64,000 nt of DNA from Bacillus sp. BA3 (GTDB lineage: Bacteria; Bacillota; Bacilli; Bacillales; DSM-1321): the NCBI GenBank assembly GCA_002835675.1, contig PIZR01000005.1, positions 124,001-188,000 on the forward strand, read 5' to 3'. Below the pieces are notes generated by a model. The model was not told where the DNA came from. It did not search any database and was given only the letters and a program-made list of their open reading frames with translations. Made by a program: the position numbers and the translations under genes. Shown here in pieces: positions 56,564 to 64,000 of the stretch (positions within the stretch are counted from its first letter, which is position 1; each line of letters begins with the position of its first letter).

Positions 56564-57721
56564 ATGTTGGAGTTTGATTCTAATCTAGAACAATTAGCAA
56601 CGATAAAAGTAATAGGTGTTGGCGGCGGCGGAAACAATGCGGTAAACAGAATGATCGAGCATGGAGTACAGGGTGTTGAGTTTATTTCTGTCAATACTGA
56701 TGCACAGGCTCTTAATCTATCAAAAGCAGAAATCAAAATGCAAATCGGTGGAAAGCTTACACGCGGTTTGGGTGCAGGTGCCAATCCCGAGGTAGGAAAA
56801 AAAGCTGCAGAAGAAAGCAAAGAGCAGATCGAAGAAGCGCTTAAAGGTGCCGATATGGTATTCGTAACGGCTGGAATGGGCGGCGGTACGGGAACGGGGG
56901 CTGCTCCTGTCATAGCGGGCATTGCTAAAGATCTAGGAGCCCTTACAGTGGGTGTAGTTACACGTCCATTTACTTTCGAAGGCCGAAAACGTGCAACACA
57001 GGCACAAGGCGGCATTTCATCCATGAAGGAATCGGTTGACACACTGATCGTCATTCCGAACGACCGCCTCCTTGAAATCGTCGATAAAAGCACGCCAATG
57101 CTTGAAGCATTCCGTGAAGCGGATAATGTACTTCGCCAAGGTGTACAAGGGATTTCAGATTTAATTGCTGTTCCAGGTCTTATTAACTTGGACTTTGCCG
57201 ATGTGAAGACGATCATGTCCAACAAAGGTTCAGCTCTTATGGGAATCGGGATTTCCTCCGGGGAAAACCGTGCGGCGGAAGCGGCGAAAAAAGCCATTTC
57301 CAGTCCGTTGCTTGAAACATCGATTGATGGCGCCCAAGGCGTACTGATGAATATTACCGGTGGTACGAACCTAAGTCTTTTTGAAGTCCAGGAAGCGGCC
57401 GATATCGTGGCTACAGCATCCGATCAAGACGTCAACATGATTTTTGGTTCTGTTATCAATGAAAACCTTAAAGATGAAATCGTCGTTACGGTAATTGCTA
57501 CAGGCTTTAACGAGGTTGAAGCTTCAATACGGCCTACTGGACGTCCAACACTCGGACAACAGCAGCAATCAAGACCTCAGACACAACAAACGCCACAGCA
57601 AAACGTGAAGCGGGAAGTGAAAAGGGAAGAAGTCAATGAACAGCCTGCACGTAATGCCAATCAAGGTGACGAGGCCTTGGATATTCCAACATTCCTCCGT
57701 AACCGTAATAGACGCCGTTAA
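56564..57721 (+). CDS. ftsZ: Cell division protein FtsZ
   Basis: Tubulin-like GTPase forming the Z ring. The 385-aa protein has an intact G box GGGTGTG (about 106-112), the T7 synergy-loop NLDFADVK, a Gln/Pro-rich disordered linker (about 320-365) and the C-terminal DIPTFLRNR peptide that binds FtsA and SepF. The start is ATG 56564 with TAGGAGG upstream. Confidence 0.99.
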   Translation: MLEFDSNLEQLATIKVIGVGGGGNNAVNRMIEHGVQGVEFISVNTDAQALNLSKAEIKMQIGGKLTRGLGAGANPEVGKKAAEESKEQIEEALKGADMVFVTAGMGGGTGTGAAPVIAGIAKDLGALTVGVVTRPFTFEGRKRATQAQGGISSMKESVDTLIVIPNDRLLEIVDKSTPMLEAFREADNVLRQGVQGISDLIAVPGLINLDFADVKTIMSNKGSALMGIGISSGENRAAEAAKKAISSPLLETSIDGAQGVLMNITGGTNLSLFEVQEAADIVATASDQDVNMIFGSVINENLKDEIVVTVIATGFNEVEASIRPTGRPTLGQQQQSRPQTQQTPQQNVKREVKREEVNEQPARNANQGDEALDIPTFLRNRNRRR

Positions 57722-57736
57722 TATCGACGTCACATG

Positions 57737-57762
57737 CCGTCCCCATTTGGGGACGGTTTTTT
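57737..57762 (+). terminator. Terminator of ftsAZ
   Basis: CCGTCCCC (57737-57744) pairs with GGGGACGG (57749-57756) around ATTT, followed by six T residues. Confidence 0.93.
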
Positions 57763-58017
57763 GTCGTTTAAATGAATTTCTTAAAAGCAGTAGTGTCCAA
57801 TCTTTATCACTCTGACCGAAGTGCAGGACGCGATCTGCATAATAGTATCTTTGTTCTTGCCTGCATGTCACTCAGCGGTATCTGACGGTTCGCCTTGGCA
57901 GAAGGAATCCAAAAAGATGAGAGCAATAAATTATTAAACTTTTATAACATAAATCGACAGAAGTAAAAGGGAGCAGGATAGTCTCCATGACTGTAATGAA
58001 AATATCAATAGCTGTTT

Positions 58018-58105
58018 TTCTACAAAAAGGGTAAAAATGACTGAAAAACTCTTAAGTTTTCAGTACAAAAAGTGACACACTTTCTAAGGGCAGGTACGCT
58101 ATACT
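58018..58105 (+). promoter_or_regulatory. spoIIG promoter with 22-base spacer, dyad and possible Spo0A box
   Basis: GTGACA (58072-58077) and TATACT (58100-58105) are 22 bases apart, the unusual spacing known for the Spo0A-activated spoIIG promoter of B. subtilis. TTCTACA (58018-58024) matches the 0A box TTCGACA at six of seven positions, around -90. Between them lies the dyad ACTGAAAA/TTTTCAGT (58040-58064). ATCGACA at 57953 is another 6/7 match, farther away. The 427-base gap 57722-58148 holds no gene. Confidence 0.6.
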
Positions 58106-58148
58106 TTTTGCTAGTGGAAGGTTAGTTCATAAAAGGAGGGGAGGGTTT

Positions 58149-59075
58149 TTGACTTTATATTTAGATGTGATCTGGTTGTTGAATTGGTTATTTGACTGCC
58201 TCCTTTTATATTGGACCGCAATTATTCTCAAACGAAGGGTAGCTCTTTGGCGGGTATGCATCGGCGGGCTGATTGGTTCCTTCATTATCGTATTGGCATT
58301 CACTCCTTTTTATGCAATTGCCGACCGAGTGTATATGAAGATTTTAGTATCCCTGGTCATGGTGCTGGCAACCTTTGGGTTTAATAGGTTAAAACTTTTC
58401 ATGAAATCGGTGGCCACTTTATATTTCGTGACGTTTTTATCGGGAGGAATCCTTCTGGGACTACATTACCTATTTGAATTCCAAATCGTGTCAAAGGACC
58501 CTGGTCAATATGCAGGAATCAACCGTTTTGGGGATCCTGTCAGCTGGATATTCGTAATGATCGGGTTCCCGCTCGCATGGCAATTTTCCAAGCGGACACT
58601 TGAAGGAATGGAGATGACAAAACTTACACATGAACAAATGGTTTCGGTCTCGGTTAAAATTTCTGACTTCGAAGGAAAATTTCATGGATTGGTGGATAGC
58701 GGCAATCAACTATATGACCCGATTACACGTTCCCCAGTAATGATCATCTCTCTTTCTGGCGGGGAAGCAGGAATTCCGGACGATATGCTGGAGCTTTTTA
58801 AAAACCCTGATAACCTGATTAGTCAGGAAGAGCAGCCCGAATATTCATGGACAGGAAGAATGCGTGTCATCCCTTATAAAGTCGTGGGTCATGAACATCA
58901 GCTGTTAACCGCAATCAAACCGGATTACATCAAAATCGTTCAAGGAGAAAAGGAATTTCACGTCAAGCAGGGTCTCGTTTCGTTTACCTTTCAGCAACTC
59001 TCTCCAGACAATAGCTATCAATCTATCGTTCACCCGAAAATGTTAACCGGGATACCGGTGCAAAATGCCTCCTGA
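58149..59075 (+). CDS. spoIIGA: Pro-SigE processing peptidase SpoIIGA
   Basis: Membrane aspartic protease that cleaves pro-SigE after a SpoIIR signal from the forespore. The 308-aa protein has an N-terminal half with about five transmembrane helices and a C-terminal cytoplasmic aspartic protease-like domain with the catalytic DSGN (about 188-191). The start is TTG 58149 after GGAGGGGAGGG. It heads spoIIGA-sigE. Confidence 0.95.
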   Translation: MTLYLDVIWLLNWLFDCLLLYWTAIILKRRVALWRVCIGGLIGSFIIVLAFTPFYAIADRVYMKILVSLVMVLATFGFNRLKLFMKSVATLYFVTFLSGGILLGLHYLFEFQIVSKDPGQYAGINRFGDPVSWIFVMIGFPLAWQFSKRTLEGMEMTKLTHEQMVSVSVKISDFEGKFHGLVDSGNQLYDPITRSPVMIISLSGGEAGIPDDMLELFKNPDNLISQEEQPEYSWTGRMRVIPYKVVGHEHQLLTAIKPDYIKIVQGEKEFHVKQGLVSFTFQQLSPDNSYQSIVHPKMLTGIPVQNAS

Positions 59076-59133
59076 ACCATCGATTCACTCTTAAATTTGA
59101 CCCATAATCCGTTTATTAGAAGGGAGAATTATT

Positions 59134-59853
59134 TTGAAGAAATTCATTCTTCGGCTCACTTATTTTTGGTACAAACTATTGTTCAAGCTCGGATTGAAAA
59201 CGGACGAAATATTTTATATAGGAGGGAGTGAGGCACTGCCGCCTCCCCTTTCAAAGGAAGAAGAGGCAATACTGATCAATAAATTACCCAATGGCGATGA
59301 AGCTGCACGCTCGATCTTGATTGAACGTAATTTAAGGCTGGTGGTTTATATTGCCAGGAAATTCGAAAACACCGGCATCAATATTGAAGATTTAATCAGC
59401 ATTGGTACCATAGGTTTAATCAAAGCTGTGAATACATTCAATCCTGAGAAGAAAATAAAACTGGCTACATATGCTTCGAGATGCATCGAGAATGAAATAT
59501 TAATGTATTTACGCAGAAATAACAAAATCCGTTCTGAAGTTTCTTTTGATGAACCTCTGAATATTGATTGGGATGGGAATGAACTTCTGTTATCCGATGT
59601 ACTTGGAACTGACGATGACATTATCACGAAAGATCTTGAGGCAAACGTTGACCGTAAGCTGCTGACAAAAGCACTTACACAGTTATCCGAACGTGAAAAA
59701 CAGATAATGGAACTCCGTTTTGGACTTGCGGGCGGAGAAGAAAAAACCCAAAAGGACGTTGCCGACATGCTGGGGATTTCCCAATCTTACATTTCGCGTT
59801 TGGAAAAAAGGATTATTAAGAGGCTTCGTAAAGAATTTAATAAAATGGTGTAA
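59134..59853 (+). CDS. sigE: Sporulation sigma factor SigE (pro-form)
   Basis: Mother-cell sigma factor. The 239-aa protein begins with an amphipathic, basic pro-sequence of about 27 residues ([20 protein letters not shown]) that SpoIIGA removes at the membrane, followed by regions 2 ([19 protein letters not shown]), 3 and 4 ([14 protein letters not shown]). The start is TTG 59134 after GAAGGGAG. sigG follows 151 bases later without a strong terminator between, so readthrough is possible. Confidence 0.98.
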   Translation: MKKFILRLTYFWYKLLFKLGLKTDEIFYIGGSEALPPPLSKEEEAILINKLPNGDEAARSILIERNLRLVVYIARKFENTGINIEDLISIGTIGLIKAVNTFNPEKKIKLATYASRCIENEILMYLRRNNKIRSEVSFDEPLNIDWDGNELLLSDVLGTDDDIITKDLEANVDRKLLTKALTQLSEREKQIMELRFGLAGGEEKTQKDVADMLGISQSYISRLEKRIIKRLRKEFNKMV

Positions 59854-59947
59854 AAAAATAATTTTGCTTAAATGTCAATCAAATCAATACTTTGGTAGCT
59901 ATATTGAAAAATAATGGCGGATTTCTGTTCTAGCCATGTGCATATTT

Positions 59948-59999
59948 TTTCCTCCCGCGGAGATACTGTTTTTTGTACAGCGCTCCTGTGAGGAGGGAA
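59948..59999 (+). promoter_or_regulatory. Leader hairpin masking the sigG ribosome-binding site
   Basis: TTTCCTCC (59948-59955) pairs with GGAGGGAA (59992-59999), which is the sigG Shine-Dalgarno. Inside, GGAG (59959-59962) pairs with CTCC (59983-59986) and CTGT with ACAG. A competing CTCCT-GTG-AGGAG hairpin also covers the site. An RBS-masking leader that limits translation of readthrough mRNA has been described for B. subtilis sigG; the structure here supports the same control. Confidence 0.65.
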
Positions 60000-60004
60000 T
60001 AATT

Positions 60005-60784
60005 TTGTCTCGTAATAAGGTTGAAATCTGCGGTGTGGATACATCAAAATTACCGGTTTTAAAGAATGAAGAAATGAGAAAACTCTTTAAAGAACTGCAA
60101 GATGGCGATATTTCAGCAAGAGAGAAACTGGTAAACGGGAATCTTCGACTCGTTCTAAGCGTCATTCAACGCTTCAACAATCGGGGAGAGTATGTAGATG
60201 ATCTATTTCAGGTAGGCTGTATAGGGTTGATGAAGTCGATAGATAACTTTGACCTAGGTCAAAATGTTAAGTTTTCAACGTATGCTGTACCGATGATTAT
60301 TGGAGAAATCAGAAGATATCTTCGTGACAATAATCCAATTCGGGTATCCCGTTCTTTAAGAGACATCGCTTACAAAGCTTTGCAGGTAAAAGAGAAGCTC
60401 ATAAGCCAGACCCTTCGTGAGCCGACAGCTGAAGAAATCGCCAAGGTGTTGGAAGTACCTCATGAAGAAATTGTTTTTGCACTAGATGCTATACAAGATC
60501 CAGTTTCACTTTTTGAACCGATTTATAATGATGGCGGGGATCCGATTTATGTACTCGACCAACTGAGTGATGAAAAAAATAAAGATAGTACCTGGATTGA
60601 TGAAATAGCTATAAATGAAGGCATGAGACGGTTGAATGACCGGGAAAAAATGATCCTTCGTAAACGGTTTTTCCAAGGGAAGACGCAAATGGAGGTAGCC
60701 GAGGAAATCGGCATTTCACAAGCACAGGTCTCCCGATTGGAAAAAGCGGCAATCAAGCAAATGAATAAAAATATCCAACAGTAG
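60005..60784 (+). CDS. sigG: Forespore sigma factor SigG
   Basis: Late forespore sigma factor. The 259-aa protein matches B. subtilis SigG nearly along its full length, with region 2 (NGNLRLVLSVIQRFNNRGEYVDD), region 3 and region 4 (GISQAQVSRLEKAAIKQM). The start is TTG 60005, giving the family opening MSRNKVEICGVDTSK, with GAGGAGGG at 59990-59997. The longer frame from 59936 runs through the leader hairpin. A weak SigF/SigG-like pair (TGCTTA, CAATACT near 59865-59891) may provide its own promoter. Confidence 0.98.
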   Translation: MSRNKVEICGVDTSKLPVLKNEEMRKLFKELQDGDISAREKLVNGNLRLVLSVIQRFNNRGEYVDDLFQVGCIGLMKSIDNFDLGQNVKFSTYAVPMIIGEIRRYLRDNNPIRVSRSLRDIAYKALQVKEKLISQTLREPTAEEIAKVLEVPHEEIVFALDAIQDPVSLFEPIYNDGGDPIYVLDQLSDEKNKDSTWIDEIAINEGMRRLNDREKMILRKRFFQGKTQMEVAEEIGISQAQVSRLEKAAIKQMNKNIQQ

Positions 60785-60799
60785 AAGCTGAGCATGAGA

Positions 60800-60855
60800 A
60801 GTAGTTAGCTGAAGCGGGTAGGGCAAAAATGTCGATACCCGCTTATCAGCTACTT
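60800..60855 (+). terminator. Terminator of the sigG unit
   Basis: GTAG, GCTGA and AGCGGGTA arms pair with TACCCGCT, TCAGC and CTAC. T residues follow after about 15 bases. The helix is long with small internal loops. Confidence 0.6.
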
Positions 60856-61004
60856 ATCCATAGCGGCTTTTTTATTTTGTAGAAAAGCCCTTCCGTGAAT
60901 CGAATGGACGTTTATTTATCGTATTCTTCATCCTTGTGCGCATCATGTCATATACATAGGAATAGGACCTTCATCTATGATGAAATTTTGAGGAGCTGAG
61001 TGAT

Positions 61005-61274
61005 GTGACCAGGATTTCCGAATTTCAAATTAAGGATATCGTCAATATAGCGGATGGTAAGAAATTAGGTAATATGTCAGATCTTGAAATCAATACGGCC
61101 ACGGGGAAAATAGAGGCCATCGTCGTTTCGAATGGAACCAGATTGATGGGTTTTTTTGGCAGGGATCAGGATATTGTGATTCCGTGGCGCAAAATAAAAA
61201 AAATCGGTGCAGATGTCATACTTGTTGAACATCAGACGGTATTTCAAGCAGAACTGAAAGATGAACGGTTTTAA
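61005..61274 (+). CDS. ylmC: YlmC/YmxH PRC-barrel protein
   Basis: An 89-aa PRC-barrel protein of the YlmC/YmxH family, all-beta and soluble, with conserved ISEFQIKDIVNIADGKKLG and the IPWRKIKKIG motif. Function is unknown; the family is widespread in spore formers. The start is GTG 61005, with GAGGAGCTGAG upstream. In B. subtilis ylmA (an ABC ATPase) lies between sigG and ylmC; it is absent here. Confidence 0.9.
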   Translation: MTRISEFQIKDIVNIADGKKLGNMSDLEINTATGKIEAIVVSNGTRLMGFFGRDQDIVIPWRKIKKIGADVILVEHQTVFQAELKDERF

Positions 61275-61328
61275 GGTGCATGGCGCAAATATATGATACA
61301 CTAGACTAAAAATAAAGAGGTTTATAGC

Positions 61329-62156
61329 ATGAAAGAGCCATTTGTTTTAATAAAAGATCAATATATGCTCATTGACAGCTGGAGACAAAAAAATCTCCAG
61401 CTCGTAGCGGGCTTCACCACAAAAAATGGGGGAGTCAGTACAGGTGATTTTCAAACATTGAATACCGGTTTTCATGTCGGTGATAAATTTGAAGATGTCC
61501 AGGGAAACCGCAGGATCATAGCCGATAAGCTGATGTTTCCGCTTAATGAATGGATAGGTGCCGAGCAGACACATGAAACGAAAATCCGTCAAGTTACCAG
61601 CCGTGATGGCGGGAGAGGTGCTATGGATTATGATTCTGCCTTTAAAGCGACTGACGGCTTCTATACGAAGGACCAAAACGCTCTATTGACCCTATGCTAT
61701 GCAGACTGCGTGCCCTTATACTTTCTTGCTCCGGCGCATGGTATGATTGGGGTGGCACATGCAGGCTGGAAGGGTACCGTTAATGGAATTGCACGAAAAA
61801 TGGTTGAGGCTTGGCTTAGTGAGGGTATAAAAGCAAGTGAGATATTTGCTGTTATTGGACCGTCGATTTGTTCGAAATGCTATGTAGTTGATGATTATGT
61901 CATGGATTTAGTGCAGAATTTGCTGGTAGATATTGACGAAAAGCCCTATAATTTAATCAGTGAAGGACAATATCAGTTAGACCTTAAGCAACTTAATGCA
62001 TTGATTCTTCAAAAATCAGGAATTCCAAAAAGTCAGATCGACGTTACATCATACTGTACAAGCTGTGATCATGAATTGTTTTTTTCACATCGCCGTGATA
62101 ACGGGAAGACAGGCAGATTGATGAGCTTTATCGGTTGGAAGGAGGATTTAGAGTAA
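61329..62156 (+). CDS. ylmD: YlmD, laccase-domain (YfiH/LACC1) protein
   Basis: A 275-aa protein of the multicopper polyphenol oxidase-like (DUF152) family. Relatives act as purine nucleoside phosphorylases, adenosine deaminases or, in Gram-negatives, the peptidoglycan editing factor PgeF. Zinc-ligand motifs are visible: TLCYADCVPLYF, GVAHAGWKGTVN and the C-terminal SYCTSCDHELFFSHRRD. The start is ATG 61329 after AAGAGG. ylmE begins two bases after its stop codon. Confidence 0.92.
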   Translation: MKEPFVLIKDQYMLIDSWRQKNLQLVAGFTTKNGGVSTGDFQTLNTGFHVGDKFEDVQGNRRIIADKLMFPLNEWIGAEQTHETKIRQVTSRDGGRGAMDYDSAFKATDGFYTKDQNALLTLCYADCVPLYFLAPAHGMIGVAHAGWKGTVNGIARKMVEAWLSEGIKASEIFAVIGPSICSKCYVVDDYVMDLVQNLLVDIDEKPYNLISEGQYQLDLKQLNALILQKSGIPKSQIDVTSYCTSCDHELFFSHRRDNGKTGRLMSFIGWKEDLE

Positions 62157-62158
62157 TA

Positions 62159-62830
62159 GTGAAAGTAGTGGACAATTTAAAAAACATCGAAGAAAAAATA
62201 AATAGAGCATGTGAAAATAGTGGAAGGGACCGCGAAGCGATAAAGTTGATCGCAGTAACGAAATATGTTTCGGTCGAGAGAGCGAATGAAGCTTTGGAAG
62301 CGGGAATACTCGATTTGGGTGAAAACCGTGACGAAGGGCTTTTGACTAAATATGAAGTGCTCAAGGACAAGCCCACCTGGCATTATATTGGTTCCATGCA
62401 AACACGCAAAGTAAAGAATGTCATCGATAAAATCTCGTATATCCATTCATTGGATCGCATTTCTTTGGCAGAAGAAATTCAAAAGCGCGCAAAAGAGCCG
62501 ATAAACTGTTTAGTGCAGGTGAATGTTTCTGGTGAGGAATCAAAACATGGTCTGGATCCTGACGCGACAATGGATTTCATAAAAGGGTTATCCGACTTTG
62601 ATAAGGTGAATGTTGCAGGATTGATGACGATGGCTCCATTGACCGATGATGAACAGGTTTTGCGGGAATGCTTCCGGAAACTGAAGGGCATCCAGGTTGA
62701 AATACAAAATTTAGCGTTGAAGCATGCCCCCTGCACTGAATTGTCCATGGGAATGTCCAATGATTTCATGATTGCCATTGAAGAAGGCGCTACAATGGTC
62801 AGGATTGGTACAGCACTTGTAGGCGAATAA
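62159..62830 (+). CDS. ylmE: YlmE, YggS/PLPHP pyridoxal phosphate-binding protein
   Basis: A 223-aa PLP homeostasis protein with an alanine-racemase-like barrel. The PLP lysine is in AVTKYVS, and GENRDE, IGSMQTRK, SMGMSNDF and the phosphate-binding VRIGTALVG motif are present. It stores or transfers PLP and balances vitamin B6. The start is GTG 62159, giving the family opening KVVDNL. Its AAGGAGG is about 14 bases away, so initiation may depend on coupling to ylmD. Confidence 0.92.
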   Translation: MKVVDNLKNIEEKINRACENSGRDREAIKLIAVTKYVSVERANEALEAGILDLGENRDEGLLTKYEVLKDKPTWHYIGSMQTRKVKNVIDKISYIHSLDRISLAEEIQKRAKEPINCLVQVNVSGEESKHGLDPDATMDFIKGLSDFDKVNVAGLMTMAPLTDDEQVLRECFRKLKGIQVEIQNLALKHAPCTELSMGMSNDFMIAIEEGATMVRIGTALVGE

Positions 62831-62851
62831 TTTTAAGGAGGTACGCAATAG

Positions 62852-63316
62852 ATGTCGTTCGTATCAAAATTTAAATCTTATTTCGCGCTGGATGATGAGT
62901 ATGAGTACAGGGATGAAGTAGTGGAAGAAGAGGAGGCTGAACCAAAAGTCGTGAAGTCAGCTAAACAGCAGCAGTCAGCTTCTGCAGGGAATAATACAAA
63001 TCAGAATATCGTAAGTTTGCAAAGCGTACAGAAATCTTCTAAAGTAGTATTATTGGAGCCTCGTGCTTATGCAGAAGCCCAGGAGGTAGCTGACCATTTA
63101 AAAAACAGGCGTGCTGTAGTCGTGAACCTTCAACGAATCCAGCATGACCAAGGAAAGCGAATCATCGATTTTCTAAGTGGGACTGTCTATGCAATCAGCG
63201 GGGATATCCAAAAAATCGGAACAGATATATTCTTATGTACCCCGGACAACGTCGATGTTTCCGGTAATATTACCGGCTTCGCCGCCGAAGAGGAGTACGA
63301 AGAAGCGAGGTGGTAA
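62852..63316 (+). CDS. sepF: Cell division protein SepF
   Basis: A 154-aa protein that forms rings bundling FtsZ and anchors the Z ring. It has an N-terminal amphipathic membrane-binding helix ([13 protein letters not shown]), an acidic/Gln-rich linker and a C-terminal dimerising domain ([22 protein letters not shown]...). The start is ATG 62852 after AAGGAGG. ylmG follows six bases later. Confidence 0.96.
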   Translation: MSFVSKFKSYFALDDEYEYRDEVVEEEEAEPKVVKSAKQQQSASAGNNTNQNIVSLQSVQKSSKVVLLEPRAYAEAQEVADHLKNRRAVVVNLQRIQHDQGKRIIDFLSGTVYAISGDIQKIGTDIFLCTPDNVDVSGNITGFAAEEEYEEARW

Positions 63317-63322
63317 TGGTTA

Positions 63323-63589
63323 ATGGGTTTAGTGCTTCAGGGTTTATATTATTTAATTGAAATTTATTCAATGGCATTAATCGTTTACATATTGATGTCA
63401 TGGTTCCCCAATGCAAGGGAGACGTCGATTGGTCAATTTCTGGAAAAGATTTGCGAACCATATTTAGAACCGTTCAGAAAGTTCATTCCGACGCTTGGCA
63501 TGATCGATCTTTCACCACTTGTGGCCTTGCTGGTTCTTAATTTTGCCAGCGGTTATGGGATCTATTACTTACAGACTTTGATAGGATGA
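63323..63589 (+). CDS. ylmG: YlmG, YggT family membrane protein
   Basis: An 88-aa membrane protein with two helices matching YggT ([28 protein letters not shown]). Related proteins are linked to cell division or osmotic resistance, but a role is unproven. The start is ATG 63323 with GAGGTGGT nine bases upstream, overlapping the end of sepF's reading frame. A large hairpin separates it from ylmH. Confidence 0.93.
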   Translation: MGLVLQGLYYLIEIYSMALIVYILMSWFPNARETSIGQFLEKICEPYLEPFRKFIPTLGMIDLSPLVALLVLNFASGYGIYYLQTLIG

Positions 63590-63613
63590 TCGACAATTAA
63601 CCTGACATGCATC

Positions 63614-63650
63614 TTACTACACAGTCGGAAGATCCTCCGCTGTGTAGTAG
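63614..63650 (+). other. Long hairpin between ylmG and ylmH
   Basis: ACTACACAG and CGGA (63616-63629) pair with TCCG and CTGTGTAGT (63636-63648) with one bulged T. It has no T tract, so it is unlikely to be a standard terminator. Confidence 0.55.
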
Positions 63651-63723
63651 CAACGCAGAATGAATTTAATTCATTCCTTATGATCGACCATTAATTTGAT
63701 AACTAAGGAGCATTTATTCAATC

Positions 63724-64000
63724 ATGAGTATTTATCAGCATTTCAGGCCGGAGGAAAAAGATTTTATTGACCAGGCTATGAATTGGATTGATCAGGTTAA
63801 AAATTCCTACGCTCCGAAACTATCTGATTTTCTTGATCCGCGTCAGCAGGAAATCCTTACTTCCTTAATTGGGAATGATCCGGATGTGAAACTGCAATTC
63901 AATGGCGGAAGCGATTTCGTAGAGCGAAAACGTGTGCTTATCTATCCTGATTATTACTCTCCTGATCCATCGGATTTCAATATCTCCTTATACGATATCT
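63724..64000 (+). CDS. ylmH: YlmH, S4-domain RNA-binding protein (partial)
   Basis: The reading frame from ATG 63724 (MSIYQHFRPEEKDFIDQAM...) runs off the right edge, leaving the first 92 residues. It matches the N-terminus of YlmH, whose C-terminal S4 domain binds RNA. B. subtilis YlmH (also called RqcP2) can act in ribosome-associated quality control on stalled 50S-peptidyl-tRNA complexes. AAGGAGC at 63705 is the ribosome-binding site, with rather long spacing. divIVA is expected downstream, outside the window. Confidence 0.9.
   Translation, partial: MSIYQHFRPEEKDFIDQAMNWIDQVKNSYAPKLSDFLDPRQQEILTSLIGNDPDVKLQFNGGSDFVERKRVLIYPDYYSPDPSDFNISLYDI

Noticed and set aside
56545..57297. 250-codon open frame antisense to ftsZ
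   Set aside because: It mirrors ftsZ codons, has no ribosome-binding site or family resemblance, and is low-complexity Ala/Pro/Ser.

Overview
The window is a chromosomal segment of a low-GC, endospore-forming Bacillaceae bacterium. Almost every gene has a counterpart in the Bacillus subtilis yla-pyc-cta-ylb-dcw-spoIIG-ylm stretch, in the same order. The mix of genes present and absent relative to B. subtilis suggests another genus such as Peribacillus, but that is only an impression. MurE carries the DNPR motif, so the wall is expected to contain meso-diaminopimelate. I see no tRNA, rRNA, CRISPR array, insertion sequence or prophage.

Layout. (1) 1-8500: housekeeping and yla genes: a SuhB-type phosphatase, TypA/BipA, small Yla proteins, the sporulation lipoprotein YlaJ, PIN-PhoH ATPase, YlaL and the Fur-linked YlaN. 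(2) 9000-21100: pyruvate carboxylase, then heme A synthesis (ctaA divergent from ctaB) and the caa3 oxidase operon ctaCDEF with ctaG and a DUF420 protein. (3) 21200-37600: the ylb region, including ricF (ylbF), rsmD-coaD, sporulation membrane protein ylbJ, patatin ylbK, PDZ-Lon protease ylbL, tmcAL, ylbN-rpmF, gerR, ylbP and panE. (4) 37700-57800: bacillithiol enzyme BshC, then the division and wall cluster mraZ-rsmH-ftsL-pbpB-spoVD-murE-mraY-murD-spoVE-murB-divIB-ylxW-ylxX-sbp-ftsA-ftsZ. (5) 58100-60800: spoIIGA-sigE-sigG, the core of compartment-specific sporulation transcription. (6) 61000-64000: ylmC-ylmD-ylmE-sepF-ylmG-ylmH, with ylmH running off the end.

How it works together. PycA feeds oxaloacetate to the TCA cycle. 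CtaA and CtaB make heme A for the caa3 oxidase. Mur enzymes, MraY, PBP2B/SpoVD and SpoVE build septal and cortex peptidoglycan, while FtsL, DivIB, FtsA, FtsZ and SepF assemble the divisome. SpoIIGA processes pro-SigE, and SigG follows in the forespore.

Most notable points: murG is missing between spoVE and murB, and ftsW between ylaN and pycA; a long hairpin masks the sigG ribosome-binding site; the spoIIG promoter has a 22-bp spacer with an adjoining dyad; a minus-strand terminator beside a large hairpin sits in the ylbG-rsmD gap with no gene to serve; a decayed minus-strand reading frame lies between ylbC and ylbD; direct repeats resembling MraZ operators precede mraZ; and non-ATG starts are very common, including in all the core sporulation genes. 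No wholly new multi-gene system is evident. The window is mostly conserved core chromosome.
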